Below are positions 1 through 8,559 of a stretch of 51,882 nt of DNA, piece after piece. This DNA comes from Deltaproteobacteria bacterium HGW-Deltaproteobacteria-19 (GTDB lineage Bacteria; Desulfobacterota; Syntrophia; Syntrophales; PHBD01), in contig PHBD01000022.1 in NCBI GenBank assembly GCA_002841865.1, positions 1-51,882 on the forward strand. The letters run 5' to 3'. Position 1 is the first letter of the stretch; each line of letters begins with the position of its first letter. The position numbers were made by a program, and so were the translations under genes. The notes under the pieces were generated by a model. That model saw nothing but the letters and a program-made list of their open reading frames with translations. It ran no database searches and was not told the DNA's origin.

Positions 1-165
1 CTTCTGGGAAAGGAAGCGGACCTCGACCGGATCGGGCGGATCGCCTTCACCCGCCAGGCGGCGGAGGAAGGCCGGACCCTCTTGGCCCGCTTCATCCGGC
101 ACCTCCTGGGGCGGGAGATTAAATCGATCCAGGTCCTGCGCGCCGTGCGGCGCCTGGAGGGATAG
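1..165 (+). CDS. C-terminal 54 residues of an unidentified protein (5' end outside window)
   Basis: Frame 1 is open from the first base to a TAG at 163-165 and encodes 54 residues rich in Arg, Leu and Glu that end in a predicted amphipathic helix. The stop lies two bases before the uvrC ATG at 168, so the gene is probably cotranscribed with uvrC. No signature motif falls in this tail. It could be the last helices of a small oxidoreductase or flavodoxin-like protein, but I do not recognise it. The reading frame is well supported by the tight spacing and the codon pattern. Confidence 0.55.
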   Translation, partial: LLGKEADLDRIGRIAFTRQAAEEGRTLLARFIRHLLGREIKSIQVLRAVRRLEG

Positions 166-167
166 CC

Positions 168-1971
168 ATGGACCGGCCCACCCTGGATGCCATCGTGGAC
201 GGCGCCCCCCGGGGACCCGGCGTCTATCTCATGAAGGACCGGGAAGGGAACATCCTCTACGTCGGCAAGGCCAAGGACATCCGCAATCGCCTCCGGAGCT
301 ACGCCGGCGGAACGGACGGGCGGTTCATGATCCCCTTCCTCGTCGGCCGCCTCCACAACGTGGAGTTCATCGTCACCGCCACGGAGAAGGAAGCCCTCCT
401 CCTTGAGAACACCCTCATCAAGGAGCACCGCCCCCGCTACAATGTCGATTTCCGGGACGACAAGGCCTACTTCCACATCCGCCTCGACACGCGGGACCCG
501 TTCCCGCGCTACCAGCTCGTCCGCCGCCCGCGCAAGGACGGCGCCCGCTACTTCGGGCCCTTCCCGTCGAGTACCTCGGCCCGGGAGACCCTCTCCTTTC
601 TCCACGGCCTCTTCCCCCTTCGTACCTGCCGGGACGCGGACTTCCGCGGCCGCCGCCGGCCCTGCCTGGAGTTCCAGATCCGCCGCTGTTCCGCCCCCTG
701 CACGGGCCTCATCGAGGCGGCTCCCTATGCTGCCCTCGTGAAGGACAGCCTTGCATTCCTGGAGGGCCGGGAGCGGGTGCTCCTGGCGGACCTCCGCCGG
801 CGGATGGAAAAGGCCGCGGAGGCGTTCCGATTCGAAGAGGCAGCCCTGCTCCGCGACCGCATCGGGTCGATCGAGCGGGTCCTGGAAAAGCAGCACGTCC
901 TTTCCATGACCTACCGCGATCGGGACGTCTTCGGTATCCACGGGGAGGAAAGCCTGACCCAGGCCTGCGTCCTCTACGTCCGGAAGGGGAAGGTCACGGG
1001 GCAGCGCCTCTTCCCCCCGATCCGCCTCGCCCTCGATCGGGAGGAGATCCTCTCGGCCATCCTGAAGCGCTACTACGACGGGGAGACCCACATACCGCCG
1101 GAGATCCTCCTGCCTGGCGACATCCCGGACCGGGAGGTCGTCGCCGAATGGCTGAGCGAACGGAGCGGACGGCGGGTCACGCTTTCCGTCCCCCGGAGGG
1201 GGGAGCCGCGAAAGCTCGTGGAGATGGCCGTCCGGAACGCCGGGAATGCCGTCGAGACGGCGCGTTCGACCGGGTCCGATCCCCGGGCGGCCCTGGAACT
1301 GGCCATGCAGAAGCTCGGCCTGAAGAAGATCCCGGAGCGGATCGAGTGCTTCGACATCGCCAGCATCGGGGCGGAGGTTGCCGTCGGCTCCAAAGCGGCC
1401 TTTACGGCGGGGCGGGCCGGGCATCGACGACTACGGCATGATGTACGAGGTTCTCCGGCGGCGCCTCTCCGGGGACAGTGAACTGCCCGACCTGATCGTT
1501 GTGGACGGCGGGAAAGGGCACCTGCGGGTGGCCCTGTCGGCCCTTCGGGACACCGGCACGACAGGTGTGGAAGTCATTGCCCTGGCCAAGGAATCCCGGG
1601 AGCATCCGCCCGGAGGCAGAGAGGTCCGCGGCGACCGGGTATTCCTGCCCGAACGCAGGGACCCCCTCGACCCGGCCCGCTGGCCCCCGCTCCTGCACCT
1701 GCTCCAGCAGGTCCGCGACGAGGCGCACCGGTTCGCCCAGGACTATCTTCACCGGCGCAAGACCAAAAAAGATCTCTCCTCCGCCCTGGACGGGATCCCC
1801 GGCATCGGCCCGACCCGCCGCAAGGCGCTGCTTTCGGCCTTGGGCTCCGCGGCCGCCGTTCGCAAAGCCGACGTCCCGACCTTGCAAAAGGCCGGCGGGA
1901 TTGGTAAGAAAACCGCTGAGAGGATCGCCGCCTTCTTCCGGGAATTGCCGGGCGGCCCGGCTGGTTCATGA
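168..1971 (+). pseudogene. uvrC: UvrABC excinuclease subunit C, disrupted by an internal deletion with frameshift
   Basis: UvrC makes both incisions of nucleotide excision repair with UvrA and UvrB. Frame 168-1481 carries the GIY-YIG nuclease domain (about residues 10-95), the Cys-rich and UVR (UvrB-binding) region and the start of the RNase H-like endonuclease domain up to CFDIAS (Asp396). Homology then continues in another frame from about 1414 to 1971 with PGIDDYGMMYEVL, the VDGGKG motif and tandem helix-hairpin-helix motifs. At the junction near 1405-1420 about 14-15 codons normally found between the GSxxxF strand and the DDY segment are missing, and the frame changes. Acidic residues on both sides of the gap remain. 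Either this is a real inactivating lesion or a sequencing/assembly error in a GC-rich repeat (cggggcgggccggg). The intact downstream frame argues that the lesion is recent or artefactual. The TGA overlaps the mntP ATG. Confidence 0.85.
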
Positions 1972-2531
1972 GTTTTCTTTCCATCCTGATCATCGCCGTG
2001 GGTCTCGGCATGGACGCCTTCTCCGTGGCCATCGGCATCGGCGCCTCCCGGCAGCGCGTTTCCCCCGGCCCCGTTCTCCGGCTCTCGATTTCCTTCGGGG
2101 CGTTCCAGTTTTTCATGCCGATCCTCGGCTGGCTGGCGGGAAGAACCGTCGTCGAGCGGATCTCCGAGTACGATCACTGGGTGGCCTTCGGGCTCCTCCT
2201 CATCGTGGGCGCCCGGATGATCCATGAATCTCTCGCCGGGAACGGAAAGGAGCGGGAAGACCGGGGCGACCCGACGCGCGGCTGGACGCTCCTGATGCTC
2301 TCGGTGGCCACGAGCATCGACGCCCTGGCGGTGGGGATGACCATGGCCCTGCTCAAGACGCCCATCCTGTACCCGAGCGCCGTCATCGGCTTCGTCGCCT
2401 TCGGGATGACCATGGCGGGGATGCTGGCCGGAAGCCGGCTGGCGTCTCTCTTCGGCCGAAAGGTGGAACTGGTGGGAGGGCTGATCCTGATCGGCATCGG
2501 CATCCAGATCGTCATCGAACACATGACATGA
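1968..2531 (+). CDS. mntP: Manganese efflux pump MntP family protein
   Basis: This 187-residue polytopic inner-membrane protein is of the MntP (formerly DUF204/YebN) family, which exports Mn(II). Six hydrophobic segments form two homologous three-helix halves. Each half carries the expected acidic motif: GLGMDAFSVA near residue 14 and ATSIDALAVG near residue 112. Length and motif spacing match the family. The ATG overlaps the uvrC stop (ATGA), so the genes are translationally coupled. No Mn riboswitch (yybP-ykoY) was noticed upstream, as expected for an internal operon gene. Family assignment is strong; metal specificity is by family only. Confidence 0.92.
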   Translation: MSFLSILIIAVGLGMDAFSVAIGIGASRQRVSPGPVLRLSISFGAFQFFMPILGWLAGRTVVERISEYDHWVAFGLLLIVGARMIHESLAGNGKEREDRGDPTRGWTLLMLSVATSIDALAVGMTMALLKTPILYPSAVIGFVAFGMTMAGMLAGSRLASLFGRKVELVGGLILIGIGIQIVIEHMT

Positions 2532-2549
2532 CCGGTCCGGGAGGTTTCC

Positions 2550-3125
2550 ATGAGACGTGAAGGCGGATCGCACGGAGAAACGGCTGGAATCCCCAGGTTC
2601 CACCTGCTGCGCTCGGAGCTGGGCATCGCGGCGGTGGTCCGGAGCACCGGCCTCATCGTCCACATCTATCTTCCCGCTCCCCGCCATGATCTGTCCCGCA
2701 GGATCGGCCTCGACTTCCCCGAGGCGCTCCCGTCGGTGACCGGATCGAATGGAAAGATGGAAAAAGCCCTTGGCCGTCTCCTTCGCGGGGAGGCTGCCCC
2801 TGTGCCTTTCGAGGAACTGGAGATGGCCCCTCTGGCTCCCTTCCGGCGTCTGATTCTCATGGAAACGGGTCGGATTCCCCGGGGAAAGGTGAGGACCTAC
2901 GGCTCGCTGGCCGCCGCCGCGGGCCGTCCCGGCGCGGCCCGGGCCGTCGGCTCTGCGATGGCATCCAACCCCTTCCCCCTGGCAATCCCCTGCCACCGGG
3001 TCGTCCGTTCCGACGGCAGCCTGGGCGGCTTCGGCGGCGGCCTGGCCCTGAAACGGGCTCTGCTGGAACGGGAGGGGATCCTGTTTGACGGGCGGGGCCG
3101 GGTTCGCCCTGAATTTCTCATCTGA
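2550..3125 (+). CDS. ogt: Methylated-DNA--[protein]-cysteine S-methyltransferase
   Basis: This suicide DNA-repair protein transfers the methyl group from O6-methylguanine (or O4-methylthymine) to its own cysteine. The 191-residue protein has a divergent N-terminal ribonuclease-like half and the canonical C-terminal DNA-binding half. Features include a helix-turn-helix with RTYGSLAAAAGRP-type sequence, the active site IPCHRVV with nucleophile Cys148, and the GGFGGG turn followed by LKRALLEREG. The start at 2550 follows GGGAGG at a short spacing. It lies 18 bp after mntP, so uvrC, mntP and ogt form a small operon with two DNA-repair genes. Ogt and Ada-C are hard to tell apart from sequence alone; no Ada regulatory domain is present. 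Confidence 0.93.
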   Translation: MRREGGSHGETAGIPRFHLLRSELGIAAVVRSTGLIVHIYLPAPRHDLSRRIGLDFPEALPSVTGSNGKMEKALGRLLRGEAAPVPFEELEMAPLAPFRRLILMETGRIPRGKVRTYGSLAAAAGRPGAARAVGSAMASNPFPLAIPCHRVVRSDGSLGGFGGGLALKRALLEREGILFDGRGRVRPEFLI

Positions 3126-3225
3126 GTCATCCACAGAGGTTCGCGGCGAGACGCGTACCCATGATTCCGGATGCGGGAGAACCGGGGAACCGGGGTCCCG
3201 GATCGCCAGGAAGGAGGCACCGGTC

Positions 3226-4200
3226 ATGAAGGCATTGGAAATCCTGAGGAAAAAGAAGCAAGAACAATCCAATCAGGGCATGCACTCCTCGCCGTCCCCA
3301 CCCGCGTCACCGACACCGGCCGGGTCCTACGAGCCGGTCAAACCCAAGGCCGGGGGCTGGCGAGCACTGCCCTTCCTCCTCATCCTGGGGGTCGTCCTTG
3401 TCCTTTCCGCCGCCTATGATTTCCTCCGCGAGTCTGATCCTTTCAGGCTTTGCGAGGCCTACCTGAAGCAGAACCCCCAGATCCGCCAGGAGGTGGGAGA
3501 GGTCCGGGACGTGAAGCCCTGGTTCCCCGTCAGCATCAGCACCTCCGGGCAGTTTGGACGGGCCTCCATGACCTTCCTCGTGGAAGGAACGACGGGATCA
3601 ACCAAGGTCCAGGCGACCCTGGCGAAACAGCGCGGCGCCTGGAAGATCCTGACAGCCTCTTACGAGGATCGGCAGGGAAGGATGCAACCTCTCGTCGTTG
3701 AGACGCCCCGGGCGGAGCGCTCCGGCGACATCCCCGTCACCGTGCGCAAGTCCGCCGCCGCGGAGCCCCTCAGGGAGGGCCTGCTGCACCTGAAGCAGAA
3801 CAGGCTGGAGCAGGCCGTCGCCTCCTTCAGCCGGGCCATCGAGGCGGATCCGACGAACGACACGGCCCACTACCTGCGGGGCCGGGCCCTGGCGAGACAG
3901 AACCAGGAAGTGCGCGCCGTGGCGGACCTCAACCGCGCGGTGGCGCTGAACCCCAGAAACGCCGACGCATATAACTGGCTGGGATGGATCCACAGCAGGA
4001 GCAAGCGGTACGACGAGGCCATCACCACACTCACGAAGGCCATCGAGCTTCGTCCGAACAACGGCTGGGCCTACTACAACCGGGGGAACTGCTACTATCG
4101 GAAGGGGGAAATCGCGAAATCCATGGAGGATGCCGGGATGGCCTGCACCCTGGGAATCAAGGACGCCTGCAAGGCCCAGGAACGGCTGAAAAAAACCTGA
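3226..4200 (+). CDS. Membrane-anchored tetratricopeptide repeat protein
   Basis: The start at ATG 3226 is chosen because AAGGAGG lies at 3211-3217; the frame is open further upstream but without a ribosome site. The 324-residue product has a Lys/Gln-rich N-terminus, a Pro-rich linker, one transmembrane segment (about residues 43-62), a middle domain of about 90 residues without a recognised motif, and three consecutive TPR units (about residues 185-290) followed by a short Cys-containing helix. The architecture suggests a cytoplasmic-membrane protein with a periplasmic TPR scaffold. No partner is evident: the next gene, an acyl-CoA ligase, begins 40 bp downstream. Function is unknown beyond protein-protein interaction. 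Confidence 0.8.
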   Translation: MKALEILRKKKQEQSNQGMHSSPSPPASPTPAGSYEPVKPKAGGWRALPFLLILGVVLVLSAAYDFLRESDPFRLCEAYLKQNPQIRQEVGEVRDVKPWFPVSISTSGQFGRASMTFLVEGTTGSTKVQATLAKQRGAWKILTASYEDRQGRMQPLVVETPRAERSGDIPVTVRKSAAAEPLREGLLHLKQNRLEQAVASFSRAIEADPTNDTAHYLRGRALARQNQEVRAVADLNRAVALNPRNADAYNWLGWIHSRSKRYDEAITTLTKAIELRPNNGWAYYNRGNCYYRKGEIAKSMEDAGMACTLGIKDACKAQERLKKT

Positions 4201-4240
4201 GCGGCAGCACGATCTCCAACGCCGGGAGGAATCAGGAAGC

Positions 4241-5752
4241 ATGAACCTCATCACGCTCGCCGACGACAACCTCAGCCGCTTCGGCGAATACCCGTTCCTG
4301 GTCTTCGAAGGGGAGACTTTCACCAATGCGGGAATCCTCCGGGATGCCAACCGGCTGGCCGTCGGCCTGGGAAGGCTCGGCATCGGCAGGGGCAACCGGG
4401 TGGCGGTGCTGCTGCCCAACTGCCCCGAAGTCATCGTCGGCTACCAGGGAATCCTTCGGTGCGGCGCCGTCATCGTCCCGATCATCCCGTCCGTGGGGGA
4501 GACGGAGCTGCTCCACATCCTGAACGACTGCGAGGCCGCGGGGCTCATCACCAGCCGGGAGATCATCGAGCGCCACAGAAAACTCCCTGAATCCGTAAAG
4601 ACCCTGCGGCACTTCATCCTCACCGGAGACGACCATCCACCAGGCACGCTCTCCTTCCGCTCGCTGCTGAAAGAAGACAGCGGCGATCCGACGGGCGTGG
4701 CGGAACAGGATCGGGCCGTCATTCTCTACACGGCCGGGACGACATGGAACCCCAAGGGCGTGATCCTGACCCACGCCAATCTATACTCCAATGCCGTCAA
4801 CGCGGCCCGCGCCCACGGAACGAAGGCGTCGGACGTGACGCTGGTGGCCCTGCCCCTGTCCCACTCCTTCGGGATCACGACCATGAACAAGGCCTATCAG
4901 TACGGCAATCTGCACGTCCTGCTGCGGAAATTCCAGGCGGAGGAGGCCTTCGCCCTGATCGAGAGACACCGGGTGACCGATTTCCCGGGAGTCCCGGCCA
5001 TGTTCATGATGATGCTGGCCAGCCCGGAGGCGGCGAAGCACGACCTCTCGTCGCTGAAGAAATGCCTGGCCGGGTCGGCGCCCTTTCCCCTCCCAGCGCT
5101 CCGGCGCTTCGAGGAGACATTCCACTGCACCGTGTACCCGGCTTACGGGCTCTCGGAGGCGGCGCCGGCGGTCAGCACCAATTACCAGGGCCGTCCCGTC
5201 AAGCCTGACTCCGTCGGCCAGCCGATCCCTTCCGTGGACGTGCGGATCGTCGACGACCGGGATCTGGATGTCGCCCCCGGAGAGGTGGGGGAACTGATCG
5301 TCCGTGGTCCCAGCGTTGCGGCCGGCTACCTGAACCTCCCCGAGGAGACCGCCCGGATCTTCCGGGAGGGCTGGCTGTACACGGGAGACATGGCGCGGAT
5401 GGACGAGGACGGTTACCTGTACATCATGGAGCGGAAAAAAGACCTGATCATCCGCGGCGGCTTCAACATCTATCCACGCGACATCGAAGAGGTTCTCCAC
5501 CACCACCCGGCCGTCCGGGACGCCGTGGCCGTCGGCATGCCCGATCCGGTCGTCGGGGAAGAGGCCGTCGTTTACGTGGAGCTGAGACAGGATGCGACCG
5601 CCACGGAAGAGTGCCTCCTTCAGCACTGCAGGGATCATCTCTCCCGGCACAAGTGGCCCCTGCGCGTGGTTGTCGTCGATCATCTGCCGCGTAATCCCAT
5701 GGGCAAGATCCTGCGGAGGGAACTGCGAAAGCGGGCAGCCTCCGGGGAATGA
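4241..5752 (+). CDS. AMP-dependent acyl-CoA synthetase/ligase (ANL superfamily) with an unusual P-loop
   Basis: The 503-residue enzyme has the full adenylate-forming fold. It carries a P-loop region YTAGTTWNPKGV near residue 165, the YGLSEAAP aromatic motif, the GWLYTGDMARMDEDGYLYI segment, the ERKKDLIIRGGFNIYP hinge and a C-terminal PMGKILRREL with the catalytic lysine. It should activate a carboxylic acid to acyl-AMP and then acyl-CoA; the substrate cannot be told. The family signature is normally SGTTGxPKG; here Trp (codon tgg) replaces the second glycine, a one-base change from ggg. GGGAGGA precedes the ATG. It resembles the fatty-acyl ligases used by syntrophs and sulfate reducers. The other ligase in the window (32795-34333) keeps the standard glycine. 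Confidence 0.88.
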   Translation: MNLITLADDNLSRFGEYPFLVFEGETFTNAGILRDANRLAVGLGRLGIGRGNRVAVLLPNCPEVIVGYQGILRCGAVIVPIIPSVGETELLHILNDCEAAGLITSREIIERHRKLPESVKTLRHFILTGDDHPPGTLSFRSLLKEDSGDPTGVAEQDRAVILYTAGTTWNPKGVILTHANLYSNAVNAARAHGTKASDVTLVALPLSHSFGITTMNKAYQYGNLHVLLRKFQAEEAFALIERHRVTDFPGVPAMFMMMLASPEAAKHDLSSLKKCLAGSAPFPLPALRRFEETFHCTVYPAYGLSEAAPAVSTNYQGRPVKPDSVGQPIPSVDVRIVDDRDLDVAPGEVGELIVRGPSVAAGYLNLPEETARIFREGWLYTGDMARMDEDGYLYIMERKKDLIIRGGFNIYPRDIEEVLHHHPAVRDAVAVGMPDPVVGEEAVVYVELRQDATATEECLLQHCRDHLSRHKWPLRVVVVDHLPRNPMGKILRRELRKRAASGE

Positions 5753-5874
5753 TCCCCGCCGCAGGCCGAACGGCTCATCGGTGGGGCAGGATTACCGATC
5801 GCCCGGGGGAACGCAGAGTCCTCCGGAGCACTCCAGGGAACATCATGAATACCAAAGCAAAGGAGAAATGCCCG

Positions 5875-6456
5875 ATGCCGAAGAACAAGACGGGAAAGAA
5901 GGTGCTGGTGCTTCTGGGAAGCCCGCGGAAGAAGGGGAACACGGCGGTCCTCGCCGGGGAGATCGCCCGGGGAGCCGCCTCGAAGGGGGCGGAGGTGGAG
6001 ACGGTGTTTCTCCACGGCATGAAGATCTCGCCCTGCCAGGGCTGCATGGCCTGCCAGAAAAAGAACGCGAAGCGCTGTGCCCTCGATGACGACATGCAGG
6101 CCCTCTACCCGAAACTCCTGGCCGCCGACGCCTGGGTCATCGCCAGTCCGGTCTACTGGTTCACCATGACCGCCCAGACGAAACTCTGGATGGACCGCTG
6201 CTTTGCCCTCCCCGCCTATGGGATGGACCCATTCCGGGGAAAGCGGATCGCCGTGGCCATGGCCTACGGCGGGGAAGACCCCTTCGACTCCGGCGCCGTC
6301 AACGCCCTCCGGGCCTTTCAGGATGCCTATGCCTACGTGGAGGCCGACCTCGTCGGCATGGTCTACGGCAGTGCCATGGAGGCCGGAAAGATCAAGGCCG
6401 ACGAAAAGGTGATGAAGGAGGCCCGGGCACTCGGAATGAAACTGGCAGGACCGTGA
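5875..6456 (+). CDS. Flavodoxin-fold NAD(P)H-dependent FMN reductase / iron-sulfur flavoprotein (Isf-like)
   Basis: The start ATG 5875 has AAAGGAG eight to nine bases upstream; an in-frame ATG at 5845 lacks a good site. The 193-residue protein begins with KVLVLLGSPRKKGNT, the FMN phosphate-binding loop, followed by a compact cysteine cluster CQGCMACQKKNAKRC (C-x2-C-x2-C-x7-C) and the SPVYWFTMTAQTKLWMDR segment typical of the family. The cysteine spacing fits the 4Fe-4S motif of archaeal and bacterial iron-sulfur flavoproteins, which shuttle electrons or reduce O2/H2O2 in anaerobes. Many related proteins keep only part of the cluster, so a bound Fe-S centre is inferred. It is a monocistronic gene between the ligase and tetR. 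Confidence 0.88.
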   Translation: MPKNKTGKKVLVLLGSPRKKGNTAVLAGEIARGAASKGAEVETVFLHGMKISPCQGCMACQKKNAKRCALDDDMQALYPKLLAADAWVIASPVYWFTMTAQTKLWMDRCFALPAYGMDPFRGKRIAVAMAYGGEDPFDSGAVNALRAFQDAYAYVEADLVGMVYGSAMEAGKIKADEKVMKEARALGMKLAGP

Positions 6457-6529
6457 CGAGCCAGGCCGGCGGGGAAGCTAAAATCCGCCGCGATAACGGG
6501 TCGGTTCCGATCCGTCATCAAAAAATCAC

Positions 6530-6557
6530 TTGACAATTTATCGGTGGTCCCTTAAGC
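6530..6557 (+). promoter_or_regulatory. Probable sigma70-type promoter of the tetR gene
   Basis: TTGACA at 6530-6535 is followed after 16 bp by TTAAGC at 6552-6557, a poor -10. The 18-bp palindrome at 6558-6575 begins immediately after it, so a bound repressor would cover the transcription start. The -35 is perfect and the -10 weak. Confidence 0.5.
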
Positions 6558-6575
6558 GGAGCGAACGTTCATTCC
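6558..6575. promoter_or_regulatory. Palindromic operator O1, likely bound by the adjacent TetR-family regulator
   Basis: GGAGCGAACGTTCATTCC is an imperfect dyad centred on GAAC/GTTC. The same sequence with three changes recurs at 7230-7247 before the efflux genes. Its location 33 bp before the tetR start suggests autoregulation. Confidence 0.7.
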
Positions 6576-6607
6576 AGACCTTTTCAAAAGGAGTTGCAGA
6601 CGTTTCC

Positions 6608-7183
6608 ATGAAAACACCCACCAAGCGCGACGAGATTCTGCAGGCAGCCTTGGAGCTGATCGCCGAGCATGGCTTCCACGGGGCACCCATGGCCATGATC
6701 GCCGAGAAGGCGGGTGTCGGGGCGGGAACGATCTACCGCTATTTCGAGACGAAGGACGTCCTGATCCGGCAGCTCTTCGAAGAGCTGAAAGCGAAGATCA
6801 TGGCGGCCCTCCTGGCAGGTCACCCAACCGGAAAACCCGCCCGGGAGCGGTTTTCCCATTTATGGAAGGTGCTGTTCCGCTACCTGGTCGCCAATCCGCT
6901 CCACCACCGGTACATGGAGCAGTATCACAACTCCCCCTACGGCGTGGCCCAGCACCGGGACAGGCTCCTGAACAAGCCGGACGAACAGGACCCCATCCGA
7001 TCTCTTTTCGAAGAGGGGATCGAACAGCAGATCCTGAAAGATCTCCCTATTATGGTGATGTTTTCCCTGGCCTTCGGACCCCTGTTCGGCCTGATCCAGG
7101 ATCAGCTCAACGGGTTCATCGAAATGGACGACGCCCTGATCGAAAAAACCGTAGGAGCATGCTGGGACGGGCTGAAACGGTAG
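6608..7183 (+). CDS. TetR/AcrR-family transcriptional regulator of the adjacent RND efflux operon
   Basis: The 191-residue regulator has an N-terminal helix-turn-helix (about residues 8-55: RDEILQAALELIAEHGF, then AEKAGVGAGTIYRYFETKD), the strongest signature of the family, and an all-helical ligand-binding C-terminal domain with the YMEQYHNSPY segment. AAAGGAG lies about 14 bp before the ATG, rather far, but no better start is in frame. Matching 18-bp palindromes lie before this gene and before the pump operon 155 bp downstream, so it very probably represses both and releases them on binding a pump substrate. It is encoded on the same strand as the operon rather than divergently. Confidence 0.92.
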   Translation: MKTPTKRDEILQAALELIAEHGFHGAPMAMIAEKAGVGAGTIYRYFETKDVLIRQLFEELKAKIMAALLAGHPTGKPARERFSHLWKVLFRYLVANPLHHRYMEQYHNSPYGVAQHRDRLLNKPDEQDPIRSLFEEGIEQQILKDLPIMVMFSLAFGPLFGLIQDQLNGFIEMDDALIEKTVGACWDGLKR

Positions 7184-7229
7184 AAAAGAAAGAACGGGCG
7201 GGGATCTGCCCCGCGTTTCCATACCGGAA

Positions 7230-7247
7230 GGAATGAACATTCATTCC
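7230..7247. promoter_or_regulatory. Palindromic operator O2 upstream of the efflux operon
   Basis: GGAATGAACATTCATTCC is a near-perfect dyad; its two halves differ only at the centre. It shares 15 of 18 positions with O1 at 6558-6575. It lies about 90 bp before the adaptor start in the 155-bp gap between tetR and the pump genes, where the operon promoter must be. Confidence 0.72.
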
Positions 7248-7338
7248 ACGCATATGTCCGAATGGTTCGACAGGAAATGAAACCCACGCCCGGAACGGGG
7301 CGAAGAACGACAGACAAGCAACGACATCGAGGTGTGGC

Positions 7339-8553
7339 ATGCAGATTTTCGAAAGAACAGGGCGGATGGCCGCCGCCGTGATTTTCCTGTGCATACTGAT
7401 CACTGCCGGCTGCGGGCAGCAGACGGGGGGGGGACCGCCGCAGGGCGGGCCGCCGGAAGTCGCCGTCATTACCATCCAGCCGCAGCCGGTAGCCACGACG
7501 ACGGAACTGGCCGGCCGGACCAAGGCCCACCAGATCGCCGAGGTGCGTCCCCAGGTGGGGGGCATTGTCCAGAGGCGCCTGTTCACGGAGGGCTCCGACG
7601 TAAGGGCCGGGCAGGTTCTCTACCAGATCGATCCGGCCACCTACCAGGCGGCGTTTGACAATGCCCGGGCCGCCCTGGCCCGGTCCGAGGCCAACCTGCC
7701 GGCGATCCGGCTGAAGGCCGAGCGCGTGCGGGAGCTCCTGGCCGACAAGGCCGTCAGCCAACAGGACTACGACGACGCGACGGCCGCCCTGAAACAGGCC
7801 GAGGCGGACGTCCAGTACTGGAAGGCTACGGTTGAAAACGCCCGGATCAACCTGAAATACACCTCCGTTACGGCGCCCATCTCGGGCCGCATCGGGAGAT
7901 CCAGCGTGACCGAGGGCGCCCTCGTCTCGGCCCAGCAGCCCGCATCCCTGGCCACCATCCAGCGGCTGGATCCCATGTACGTGGATGTTCCCCAGTCCAC
8001 GACCGAGCTCTTGCGGCTGCGGCGCAGCACAGAAGAGGGCCGCCTCGACCAGAACGGGACAAAGCAGAGAAAAGTCCGGCTCATCCTGGATGACGGCAGG
8101 CCCTATCCTTTGGAGGGGACCTTGGAGTTCCGGGACATCACGGTCGATCCGACGACCGGCTCGGTCGTCCTCCGGGCGGTCTTCCCCAATCCGAAGGGCA
8201 TCCTCCTGCCGGGCATGTACGTCCGGGCGGTGGTGCAGGAGGGCATCCACAAGCAGGCCATCCTCGTTCCCCAGCAGGCCGTGTCGCGGGATCCCAAGGG
8301 CAATCCCCTCGCACTGATCGTGGATGCCGAAGGGAAAGTCCAGCAGCGGATGATCACGACGGACCGCGCCATCGGCGACCAGTGGCTCGTCACCTCCGGT
8401 CTCGCGGCGGGCGAGAAGGTCATCGTCGAGGGCATGCAGAAGGCAAGGCCGGGCAGCACGGTAAAGGCCGTTCCTTTTGTTGCCGAGGAAGAAAAAAGTC
8501 CCGTGGCGGCGAACGGCACAACCCCGCAGCCGGCAGCAAAGAACGGGCGGTGA
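7339..8553 (+). CDS. RND efflux periplasmic adaptor (membrane fusion) lipoprotein, MexA/AcrA type
   Basis: The 404-residue protein bridges the inner-membrane pump and the outer-membrane channel. It starts with a lipoprotein signal whose lipobox ITAGC puts the lipidated cysteine at residue 25, followed by a Gly/Pro/Gln-rich linker. A barrel-sandwich (lipoyl-like) half near VRPQVGGIVQRRLFTEGSDV comes next, then a coiled-coil hairpin (about residues 100-160) ending in KAVSQQDYDDA, the second lipoyl half TSVTAPISGRIGRSSVTEG, a beta-barrel and the membrane-proximal domain. GAGGTG precedes the ATG by five bases. The pump gene starts six bases after the stop. Length and order match the AcrA/MexA family. 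Substrate is unknown. Confidence 0.93.
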   Translation: MQIFERTGRMAAAVIFLCILITAGCGQQTGGGPPQGGPPEVAVITIQPQPVATTTELAGRTKAHQIAEVRPQVGGIVQRRLFTEGSDVRAGQVLYQIDPATYQAAFDNARAALARSEANLPAIRLKAERVRELLADKAVSQQDYDDATAALKQAEADVQYWKATVENARINLKYTSVTAPISGRIGRSSVTEGALVSAQQPASLATIQRLDPMYVDVPQSTTELLRLRRSTEEGRLDQNGTKQRKVRLILDDGRPYPLEGTLEFRDITVDPTTGSVVLRAVFPNPKGILLPGMYVRAVVQEGIHKQAILVPQQAVSRDPKGNPLALIVDAEGKVQQRMITTDRAIGDQWLVTSGLAAGEKVIVEGMQKARPGSTVKAVPFVAEEEKSPVAANGTTPQPAAKNGR

Positions 8554-8559
8554 TCGGCA

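Noticed and set aside
1378-1481. Programmed ribosomal frameshift in uvrC
   Set aside because: About 14-15 codons are missing at the junction, not just one base, and no slippery heptamer with a downstream structure is seen.
6558-6575. LexA box before tetR
   Set aside because: Its dyad centre and flanks match the second site before the pump genes, pointing to the TetR protein rather than LexA.
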